Below, in pieces: positions 46,844 to 56,502 of a stretch of DNA of 64,000 nt (positions within the stretch are counted from its first letter, which is position 1; every line of letters begins with the position of its first letter). The DNA is from Oscarella lobularis (Eukaryota > Porifera > Homoscleromorpha > Homosclerophorida > Oscarellidae), in the NCBI RefSeq assembly GCF_947507565.1, contig NC_089179.1:496001-560000 (forward strand), written 5' to 3'. The notes under the pieces were generated by a model. The model worked only from the letters and a program-made list of their open reading frames with translations. It searched no databases and was not told the origin of the DNA. Made by a program: the position numbers and the translations under genes.

Positions 46844-49800
46844 TCATTTTTGAGCGACTAGTGCCGTGCTATTGGAGTCGATTCGCGGTAGTGTCACCTT
46901 TTCTTTTCTTTTGCTTGCACTGAGCGATTTGGCGAGCGGCAAAACCGTCCACGGTCTAAACTCTACCGTTGCACCCCTTTTGTTTATCGTATTCGTTGGG
47001 CTCGTAATCTTCTTTGCCTGATAGCTCGTCTTAGATCTCTCTTGCACGCCGGACCCTATTCTCAGAGGCCCGAGTTTATGGCGAGGTTTCCCTATAGGAA
47101 AATCTCAGCCCAAGTTTATTACATAACAATGACGCTATACCTTGTACGAGAGTCGGTCGTATGTACGGTGCCGTCTCCTCGTTGAAAGCTCTCGCCTGCT
47201 TTCTTGATTTTTCTCTTCCCGCGTCCCTTTTCTTTTTGTCTCTCCAAGCTCGTTGTATTACTTTCGCCGCTCTTCTTCTCCCGATCATTAGCCCTCTAAT
47301 TCTAATCACCCTACTCGATCGTCTGTCGTTTCGTCCTTTAGTGCAGGCCCGCCACCACCGTTGAATAATGCAAGCCGCTCGCTGACAAGCCTTGACCCTA
47401 TTGACTCTATCGTTTATAGCGCGATGGGCTCTTTCTTTGCTCTCTCGAATAATTCCGTTCCAGTAGGCGACATCTTTCTCTATAGCTTTGTTCTTTCTTC
47501 TCGTTTCCTCTTCCTCGAGAAATTCCCGCCACTTTTTCTGTCTTTCTGCCTCGATTTCGCGTATCCTCAGCCCCATTTCCATGCGAAGCCGCTCCTGATT
47601 CGAAACCGCTTTTTCTTTGTCACTATCTTCTCCCCCTTTTCTGTCCACTATTGGCTTCGCTTTTACCCTTGCCCTGTCAATAAGTAGACGCTCGTGAAAT
47701 TCACTTATTAGAACAGTCACTTCTGTTTTCCGTCTCAAACGCAGCAACTCTCTTTTTCTTTCCTTTCTCAATACAAAATTCCTATTATTAGGCAATATAC
47801 TCCCATACAATGCTAGATGCAGTCATCGCTTTCCCACCTGTAGTTTCTCTGTACAACTCGCGCCGCTTTGTCTCTTCGAACTACTTCCCTGTATCTCTTC
47901 CTTCCCCGGTATCCCCTATAGTACGACTGAATTTTTAGAGCTGCTCTCGCTAATTTTGCTTCGCCTTTTAATTCTCGTCGAGCCCTGGCAAGTAACAGTA
48001 CTGAGAACAACAAGCAATGCGTTAATTTGACGATAAAATACGTACTTCCATCCTCTGTATGCGGCTTGAATAGCCGTCGCAGCGAACGATTGAATATCAG
48101 TAAATTTCATCGCTCCTGCATTGATTAATGTATCGACCAGTTGCAACTGACCGAATTTGTAACAGAAATCAAGCGGAGTTTCTCTAAAAAATGACATAAA
48201 GAGTAGGATAGAAAAAGTGTCTTCGTCACTGGTATACCCGTCCTCATTCCAAACGCTGGGATTTGGCGCCCCGCTAAGAAGAGCGGTTACCAGACTAGCA
48301 TCTGAGCCATTTTTGACAGCAATATGCAAAGAAGACAAGCCATCTACACCCTAGAGATAAAAGAACCCAAAAGTTAAAAAAGTACGCGTAAGATGGAGAA
48401 GAGCTTACAAGCAACGCGGGGTCAGCTCCGTATCTCACCAAACACGTTACGATGTCAGTTAAGTTCTCGGTCGTTGCATACTAGGACGATAAAACAATAG
48501 GCTTCTGAAAGTATTAAAAGTCTCTTCAGTACGTGGAGCGGTGAAGAATTGATACTGTCAACTCCGTCCACGTTGACGTTGGTCTGGAGTATCAATTCAA
48601 CTGCGGCGACGGAGCGACTGTGGACAGCGTAGTGAAGAACCGACTGTCCATTCGCATCGCACGCGAACACGTCGGCACCGTAGGATAACAACTAAAAATA
48701 TTTGCGTTACTCTCGGCCCAAACGAGTATTTATTTTTTTTCCAACTTCTTGTATGCAATTGATGTGCGATTGGGATGCGGCGAGGTGAAGGCTCGAGCAT
48801 CCGTACGCGTCGAGTGCGTCGATGTGAGAGCCGTTTTCCAGAAGCGCTTTCACGCACAAAGCGTGACCGTTAAGCGAGGCGACGTGAAGAGCTGAGAGGA
48901 TCACAATTCAAATTTTTTTTATTTTTTTTCTATATGACGCGCGAGACTCGAACCCGTTCTTCCCTCCTCTTCTTCTTGATCAATAGCACTAACAAAAATC
49001 GAATTTTGAAGAAGACTCTAAAAGGGAAAGAAGAGCTCTGGTTAGCATTTACGTATTCATTGTATTTCTTACCTTAATTGCGTTGTGATTCCCCAGCGCC
49101 GCTGCCCAAGTCAAAGGCCTATGCCCTTCTGAATCAGGAAGATTGCTTGCCACAGGTGATGACACTAGTAGGTGAATGCAGTCGAGATGATTTTCTTGCA
49201 CAGCATAGTGCAGGCAAGTCAAACTGAATAGGATCTATAGGAGGTCCTCCTATTTTCTCTATATTTTCTCCGTACCCGTTTATGTCGGTAGCGTAGTCGT
49301 GCGCATCGTGCGCGAGAAGAATGCGAAGGCAATTTGCGTTGCCATAGAGGCAGGCGTAGTGAGCAGGCGTGCAGCTCCACTGATCGCGACTCTCGATATC
49401 GCAACTTTGCGCGCGTGACGTCAATTCACTGGCTAAACCTTGGATTTTTTGCTTACCCGTCAAATGACACGAGAGCTGCAACGATGTGCGCTTGGCCATG
49501 TCCTGAAGCCCAGTGCAATAGCGTAGCACCCGATCCATCCTTGACGTTTAGTATAGCAGGATGACCGCTGCAAATTGTATTGAGACAGTCGACGTTTGTA
49601 TTTCCAAGGCAATAGTGCAGGGCCGTTTGACCGGTCATGTCGACGCAGTCGCAGCGTGCTCCAGCTAAATAAGAGGGAAGATTGTATTGTTTTTGATATT
49701 TTTTCACGTACCTTTCATTAGAAGTGCGACGTTTCTTTCGCGGTTAAATTGAGCTGCTACGTGAAGCGGAATCACTTGCTCTTGATCCGTCCAATCAAGG

Positions 49801-50670
49801 CCCAAGTGATGCCCACTAAGCAATGAATCAATATATAAATACATTGAGCTAATAAACGTTTTACGTTGCGTATTGAATGAGTAGCGAAAGGCATTTGGGA
49901 TTATTTATCATGGCAGCCCAGTGTAAAGCAGTCCTTCCAAAGGCATCCCTAAAATTCCCAGATGGGCTAGAACGGGAGTTCTCAATTGGAAGGACCAACC
50001 TTGCTGTGACATTGGCAGCCTTATCGAGCAGATACTGCAACGCTCTGGATCGCCCATAGAAGGCAGCGTAGTGAAGTGCAGAACGACCATTCACATCAAT
50101 CTAATTTACATGCAAAAAATCCAATGACTACGTCAATAAATTATCTAATTAAAGTTTCTCCCAGACTTGCTCTCGAAGAGCTCCAAATTCCAGCAAGACT
50201 TCCATGCAGGCAAGGGACTCTGACAGGACGGCGTACATCAAGGGAGATCGACCATAGGCATCCAACTGGTCAAGCCCCGTGTACATAATATGATGATGTC
50301 GTTGGCCTTCGATCTGCAGTGGACCGCGAGTTATTACATATGTTCCCTCCCTTCCGGCTTGCATGCCTTCATTATGTTCATGATTGCGACGTCGTCCCCG
50401 TATGCTGCCGCCTTGTGCAAACCTTCCAGTTTGCCTTTGTCTACGATCGACCTCTAATCGAGCATTTTGCAATCTTGTGACACTGGTGATACCTGGTTCT
50501 AAAAATTCGTCCATGTTATACGCCTTTTCGAGTGACAGGCTCGTTCGGCTGTCCATTCGGCGCCGTTTTCCCAAACCGGGGCCCGGCACGGGCCACGTTT
50601 CTGCGGCTCGATATACAAACCGGTCCGATCTCAACGGCGTCAATCTTGACTGATTTCCGTCGCGATTCAT
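46844..50670 (-). CDS. INVS: Inversin-like ankyrin-repeat/IQ protein
   Basis: About a dozen exons. A 100-residue N-terminus (MNRDGNQSRL) precedes some 14 ankyrin repeats across exons from ~50290 to ~48100, for example YGRSPLMYAVLSESLACM, GRSALHYAAFYGRSRAL, GRTALHWAAMINNPKC, GQTALHYCLGN, GATLLHWASGHGQAH and ALHVASLNGHALCVKALLE. Right after the last repeat comes GAMKFTDIQSFAATAIQAAYRGWK, aligning with the inversin GAL-x-x-x-x-IQDIAA-x-KIQA-x-Y-x-G-x-K junction. Further IQ motifs follow (ALKIQSYYRGYRGRKRYR, AACIIQRWWRA, AAKVIQRAWR) within a charged helical tail, a little more IQ-rich than vertebrate INVS. Inversin (NPHP2) organises the inversin compartment of the cilium. The last exon joins in phase from GTATAG donor (~47143) to stop 46844. 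Confidence 0.85.
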
Positions 50671-51117
50671 CGTAGAAAAACAAGCGAATGCGCGAAGTCA
50701 CTATAGCAACACAGCAGCGAGAGCGCACGCTACTAAAAAGAAAGTTTTGCAGCCCTGGTTTTGCAGAACGCACACTCATCTCGGCGCGGTCGTCCAGCGA
50801 CTCGGCGGGCACAGCTCAGTTCGAGAATAGATATAGTCCAAGTCGGCGTAGGCTTAGCTTCGGCAGCTTCTTTTTCGACGTCGTACGTGGGCGGTGTCTC
50901 GGCGTTTCTTGCGGTATCAATTCCGTTTCTCTACTGCGAAGCGGAACGTGGGCACGTTTTCCCTTTCCGCGATCAAACTAAACCAGGTAATGTATGCGCT
51001 CACGTGTTATAGAGCTACTCATGACTCATATGAACGTGGGGGGAAAATGCGGAAGCCTTGGTTTGAAAAGGTATATAAGGAGCTGGTTCCAGCAGATCAG
51101 CTAGTTGTCATTTCATC
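50671..51117. other. Divergent promoter region (INVS-like / clusterin-like)
   Basis: These 447 bp contain the presumed promoters of both genes. Apart from the TATA element near the right end, nothing coding is recognised; short open frames overlap on both strands without domain signal. Confidence 0.45.
51072..51080 (+). promoter_or_regulatory. TATA box of the clusterin-like gene
   Basis: TATATAAGG lies 38 bp upstream of the ATG at 51118, implying a very short 5' UTR. A strong TATA element fits a highly or inducibly expressed secreted protein. I saw no comparable element at the other starts in the window. Confidence 0.7.
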
Positions 51118-52858
51118 ATGAAGTTGCTCAGCAAATTTCTCTTGCTTTCAAGCTTGACTATCTTATTTCTCACCAATCCAGTTGTTTCGTTCTCCGCCGG
51201 CTTCAAGTTTTCATTCACCGAGGACCAAAAGACAAGTAATGATCCTTGCAGTTTGGCTTGCTAGTATTTATAACACCTTCTTTGTTCGAGTAGACGTCAC
51301 TCAAAAAGGATTGAATGCAGTTATTTTCCCAAAATACCAAACAGAAGCTACCGCCATAGAGCAGTGGAAATCTCAGCAAGAGGACGCCCTACAAATTCAG
51401 CTGGAGGCAGTCAAAGCGTTGAACGCCACTTATCAACAGTCTGTTGCTAATCTATTGACAGCTATTGAAGCGCTTGAAGCACAAAAACCGGAATGTTTAG
51501 AACGTCTCGAGCAATACAACGACGAATTTTGCGTGCCTTGCGTTGAAAAGAAATGCAAAGCGCGGGCTAAAGATTGCAGAACTGATTTGGAAAAACTGAT
51601 CTTATTAACGAAAAAAATTTATGATGTCACTATTGGCAAAGTCTTTAATGAAGTAACCGATTTCTTTAAAGAAGATGTCGCCAAATTTGGCGAGGACGTA
51701 CTCTCCGGTCTTAAAGACATAGGCGGCGAAATAGAGGACTTCGGTAAAGACGTTAGCAAGTTTGGACAAAACAGTCTTCGCGGGTTAGGAAAAGTTGGCA
51801 AAGATATCGGCAAAGGGCTAGAAGACATTAGTAAAAATATTGGTAAAGGAATTGAAAAAGGAGCCAGCAGCGTTGGCAAAGGGATCGAAAAAGGAGTCAG
51901 CAGCGTTGGCAAAGGGTTTGAAGAAGGAGTCAGCAGCGTTGGCAAAGAGATTGGAAAAGGAGTGAAAAACATTGGCGAGGGTATAGGCAAAGTTACCAGC
52001 GGCATAAAAAAAGAAGTAGGAAAAGTTACTGGCGGCATAAAAAAAGAAGTAGGAAAAGTTACCAGCGGCATAAGTAAAGGAATAGGAAAAGTTACCAGCG
52101 GCATAAGTAAAGGAATAGGAAAAGTTACCAGCGGCATAAGCAAAGGACTCAGTGGCATAAGCAGAGGAATAAGCAGATCATTTGGCGGAATTGGCAAGCG
52201 GAGCGTGGCGGTAGTAAGGTCTGCCGAGCACCGCCAATATTTCCTTTCTCGCCGACGACGAGCTGAAGCGAACTGCGATGAACTGAGAGATGACCCTGAG
52301 GAGGCGTGCCTTGCTTATCTCGAAGACTGCCCCTGCAATCCTGAGTCGCAAATAAGTACACGTAAGTTGATATAGTATAGAACCGTGAGTAGACCGTTCA
52401 CACTTGTTTTCACAGTATGCCCAAATTATCAAGCTGCTTTGGATGCTGTTTTTGCTGCCGAAAAGGCGTTAAATGAAAGTGTGGACGCGTACGTTGCAGC
52501 TGCGGAAGCCTTTGATGCATCATTGCAAAGCTACAAAGAAGAATACGTTCGTCGACTGCGCAACTTCTGCTGGGGATTAGACCTTTATCAGCATTACACA
52601 AGTGACTTGACCCAAAATACATCGTGGTGGAATATCAGTGAGTTGAGTCTTACGTTGGTTCCTGTCGACGGCGCACTTAGAGCTACGGTGGAGAGCCGCA
52701 TGACAATAGGTTCTCCTGATAATCGCTTCAGTGGACCTTTGGTCATAACCCCGGCAGAAAATCCAACCGAACCAACTGGTAACGAAGATCTGTCTCTAAA
52801 GACAGTGGAATGGTTTCAAAATCAGCTCGTTGCCAAGAACAGGTGTGATTTTGACTAA
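51118..52858 (+). CDS. Secreted clusterin-like protein with 11-residue repeats
   Basis: Three exons (51118-51235, 51294-52361, 52416-52858) give 542 residues. A signal peptide covers ~1-25. A coiled-coil segment precedes five cysteines C107, C119, C122, C127, C134 (spacing 11-2-4-6); clusterin has 10-2-4-7. Residues 160-335 are sixteen uninterrupted 11-mers such as GKGIEKGVSSV and GKVTSGISKGI. Basic sites KR342 and RRRR359-362 lie where clusterin is furin-cleaved. A second cluster C367, C378, C385, C387, C397 (10-6-1-9; clusterin 8-6-2-7) is followed by a helix and a beta-rich end. Clusterin is an extracellular chaperone with two disulphide-linked chains, so topology, cysteine pairs and cleavage site agree. 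The repeat insert is not a feature of vertebrate clusterin. N-glycosylation sites are present (NVT, NAT, NTS). The homology claim rests on pattern, not on a computed alignment. Confidence 0.75.
51653..52180 (+). repeat. Sixteen tandem 33-bp units encoding 11-residue amphipathic repeats
   Basis: From GTA at 51653, the coding sequence divides into exactly 16 units of 33 bp with no phase slip. Position 1 of each unit is V, F, I or L; Gly, Lys, Ser and acidic residues fill the rest. The last five or six units are nearly identical in DNA (~51985-52145), showing recent expansion, while early units have diverged. 11-residue periodicity gives the extended amphipathic helices of apolipoproteins, synucleins and LEA proteins. 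Confidence 0.92.
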
Positions 52859-52925
52859 ACTTATACTTATAAGAGACAGAAGATAATCTTCAATCCTATG
52901 CATGATGACATCAATGCACATTACA

Positions 52926-52949
52926 TTTCTTTCTTTCTTTCTTTCTTTT
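52926..52949. repeat. (TTTC)n microsatellite
   Basis: A simple TTTC run in the 3' flank of the clusterin-like gene. Confidence 0.9.
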
Positions 52950-53046
52950 ACCTACATATTGTCAGTACAAAATGTAGGGTAATAAATTTGTTACGAGTTC
53001 ATCTTACTAGTATAATTAGTTTGTTTTGCAAGGAAATCGCATGGTT

Positions 53047-53120
53047 GGGGGTGTAGCTCAGCCGGTATGAGCGTCCGCTTTGCATGCGGAAGGTCCTGGG
53101 TTCAAATCCCAGCTCCTCCA
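53047..53120 (+). tRNA. tRNA-Ala (anticodon TGC)
   Basis: This 74-nt sequence folds as a cloverleaf. The acceptor stem starts GGGGGTG and carries the G3:U70 wobble that identifies alanine tRNAs. The anticodon stem TCCGC/GCGGA encloses loop TTTGCAT with TGC at 53081-53083. The T arm reads CTGGG TTCAAAT CCCAG, and the discriminator is A. No CCA is encoded, as expected in a nuclear genome, and no intron is present. A-box (TAGCTCAGCCGG) and B-box (GGTTCAAATCC) promoter elements are internal. Confidence 0.97.
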
Positions 53121-53308
53121 AATTTTTAATTTTTAATTAGACTTAATTTGCCAGTACTTTTCACTACAGATCATTTCGACGTCTTGCATCTCAATTTTTT
53201 CCGAAGCAACAGCTGCAGCTATTTTCGGCAATGATGCACTCACGTTCCCGTATTAGCGTTTAAAATGCGCTGTGGCGTGTGTGCCCTCGCCAGTTCGAAC
53301 GGCAGACG

Positions 53309-56270
53309 ATGAGCGAGGTGGTCAGGTTGAACGTTGGCGGTCAAAAGTAAGAACATTTTCTTTTGCGTTACGCCCCAAACTCAAGGTGCGACGTCTCCTT
53401 AGAATTTCGACGTCCAAACAAACACTGACTGCCATTCCCGACTCGTTTTTTACGACGTTACTTAGCGGTCGCATCCCTGTGATCAAAGACGAAGACGGAT
53501 CAGTAAGAAAAACGACTCGACGACGAAAATCGTCCTCCAGTCGCCGTTTAGATCTTCATCGATCGCGATCCAAAGCTGTTCGCCGTCATTCTCAATTTCC
53601 TTCGAACAAAGGAACTCAATGTCAAGTAGGTCGTCATCGCGACGAGACAGAACGATGCCGCGATCGCTCGTTTCGTACCCAGAGAGGTGGATTTGAAGCA
53701 GCTTCGACACGAAGCTGAATATTACGGCATTCAGCCTCTCGGTAAAACAAAAGAAAAGAGGGACCGGTTAAAATGGGGCGATTTAGTTTCTTCTCATATA
53801 GTTCATCGTCTCATGTTGTGTACGGAGCAGGATAAATCGTCGTGCGGCGACATTCTTTTTCACGGCTATCTCCACCCGCCTCCTGGTACATCCGCAGTTT
53901 TCAATTTTTAAAAATCGATTTTTTTTGTTTTTTTGTGCAGATCCTGCATTACTGTGCGAGAACGGGGAATTGCCTATGCCCTATGGCCGACAGGTACTTC
54001 ACATCAAAGGCCATTACAACTGGCTGGCCATTTCGTATGCCCGATGCATCTGTTGCTACTAGTAAAGCGACGACTTCTCTCTTCCGCCTACATTTTACTC
54101 GTTGTGTCTTTTTTTCTTCTAAAAAATAGCGTGAAGGAGTTTGTCGGATGGAATTTGGCATTCATCAGCCCCCTCTTGCCGGCGGTGCCCGATCACATGG
54201 CACTCAACGCAAAAGTCGTCGGAACGAATAGAGTTGATCAGATGGTTGCCATAGCAACAGGTGTTTATAAAAATATTTATTTTTGTCGCTCGTCATTTGT
54301 AAGCGATCGCTTAGGAAGTAAAATCAGATTGTGGAGTTGCAGTCTGGGTTCTCATTCGGAGATAGGTACTACCCGCGCGGTCCATCTTTCTAAATTCTCT
54401 ATACTATTTATTAAAGCCTCGAAGGACATGAGCATTCGCGTCGATGCGCTCTTCTTTATTGGAAGCCAATTGGTCGCCATAAGCAAATCCGGGAAGGTCG
54501 TTGTCTGGCATGCAATGACACACCAGTGGCAGGTTAGGATGGAAGGAAGAAATGAAAAAAAAGTCGATATAAGCGTTTATGCTAGCAACAAAGCGTCAAG
54601 CCAATAACAAGTTACGATACGGGAGGTTCTTTTCTTATACTCGGATGTGTGACGGGCTCCATATCTTATATAGGTGCACAGCATCGTAGCTACTGTAACT
54701 CATCTCAATTTTGTTTTGTTCTACCTATATAGATATGGAGAAATTCCCTTTGCGAATGAAAGACAACGAGCTTCTGGTGAACGACCTCTACGAAGATCCC
54801 GATCACGAACCAGTTACATCCCTGAGCGTTTACCTCACCCCAAATTACTGTAACCATCATCCAAAGAGAATAGTCAAGATAATAGATATGATTTTTTCAG
54901 GTTCAAGTGGAAATTGGATTGAAATTGCGTACGGCACGCGAGCGGGTGTCGTCCGTATTATCGTTCAGCACCCGGAAACGGTTCGTCAGGGCACTCAGCT
55001 CTTCCAAACGTTTACCGTGCATCGAAGTCCCATCCAAAAAGTCATGCTCAGCGAAAAACACTTGGTATCAGGTAAGCATCGTCTTTGTCGTCGTCGTCGT
55101 CGTCGCCGAGTTTTGACGTCACGCGATTAGTTTGTTCTGAATTGAGTCACGTTCGCACGTGGAGTATTTCCCGTTTTCGCGGACGCATTTCGACTCAACC
55201 GGGATCGACTCCACTCTCCTCATTCAAAGTCATATCACTTGAGGGGAACGATCTTGGTGCAGGGGCGGGATCGTCTGCGACGGCAGCAGCGACGGCGGCG
55301 GCGATGTACAATTGTTCCATTGGCCCGTTTGGACATCGCGACGAAAATCAGGTTTTTGTCCAACGAGTCGTTCCCGAGTCCAAGAAGATCTTCGTGCGTT
55401 TGGCGTCAAATGGAAGCAGGTAGGTCGAAAGGGCAGTTCGAAAGGAAAGACGTTGATTGTATGTTAAGGGTTTGCGTTATTGAATCTATTGACGGAAGCA
55501 ATATCACGGCCTATTGCGTACACGAGTGCGATTCGGCGAGTCGAATGGGATCTCGTTCGCGTCAGTACGTCATCACCGGTCATTCCAACGGAAGCATACA
55601 GGTACCCTCCCCCCAAAAACGAATTTCCATAACGATTAGAGTCGTTTCTCTCCAGTTGTGGGATTTGGCTACCGCTTTGGAATTGCATCGAAATCGCGCC
55701 GACGAAGCACACGTAGGCGGGCCGACGTCGGAAGAATTGCTCGGGCTCATGCAGGATTGCGATTTGAGCATGTCGCGCGTCTCCAGTACCGTTCCGTCGC
55801 GCGCCAATTCGGAACGGTCTCTCGTTGGTCTTATGCCACTGCAGCAGTCGTCTTCATTCAGCTTGTCTGCCTACGTTGGCGGCGGCGGCGGCAGTCAAGC
55901 GAATCTAAGGCAGAGTCCTTCTGATGTCGTTTTCAATCATGTGCCGCCGCCTGTGTCGCCCCTTGGCTTGAGATTGACGAGCTCGTCTCCTCCTCCAACT
56001 GTTCAATGCCCGGCACCAAAGGAGGAGAGTGGTGGAGATGATGATGATGATTGCAGTGGCGAGCAAGTCAATGTAAATGAAAGTGAGGAGGAGAAGGAGG
56101 TCGTCGTGAGCTATTGTTCTGCTCTGCAAGAAGATGAAAGTAGCGTTACCATAACATTTTTCAAGCCAGAAAAGAGGGATAGTGAAAGCGACGAAGAAGG
56201 GGAGAAGGTGGGCGGCGGGAATACGGACGAGGAAGACATTCTAAATATCAATGCCGAATCACTCTGCTAA
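53309..56270 (+). CDS. KCTD3/SHKBP1 family BTB-WD protein
   Basis: Exons run from 53309 ([13 protein letters not shown]) to TAA at 56268-56270. The T1/BTB domain spans five short exons: [56 protein letters not shown], and [15 protein letters not shown]. Then the WD-type propeller: [108 protein letters not shown], and [12 protein letters not shown]. The match to KCTD3 is almost block-for-block. KCTD3 modulates HCN3 channels, and SHKBP1 acts in EGFR trafficking through CIN85/CBL. The C-terminal tail is Ser- and acid-rich, without obvious homology. Which vertebrate paralogue is closer cannot be judged by eye. Confidence 0.92.
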
Positions 56271-56502
56271 TTTCTATTTCTCAATACATGCATGATTAAT
56301 CAATTAATTACTCCAACTTCGTGACGTAGGGTCATTGTATTTTTTCGAAGTGTGGAGTACATGTAGCCTATGACTCTCTCCTTTCGTTCTCATTAAAATT
56401 CACGTTTTTAAAATAGTAGGTGACGAATGTTGACAAATTTCTGATCCGGGAAGTGGAGACGAGCGCACGTTTCTGCAAGATCTCTCTGGTGGTGAGACAA
56501 CG

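Noticed and set aside
51653-52180. CRISPR-like array
   Set aside because: The 33-bp units are contiguous without spacers, lie in an open coding frame, and the genome is eukaryotic.
51619-52197. 192-codon minus-strand frame rich in Pro/Leu/Ile
   Set aside because: Its repeats are the reverse complement of the 33-bp coding repeats; the sense strand has signal peptide, introns and cysteine pattern.
53047-53120. tRNA-derived SINE
   Set aside because: The tRNA is complete with intact stems, and no tail or flanking duplication is seen.
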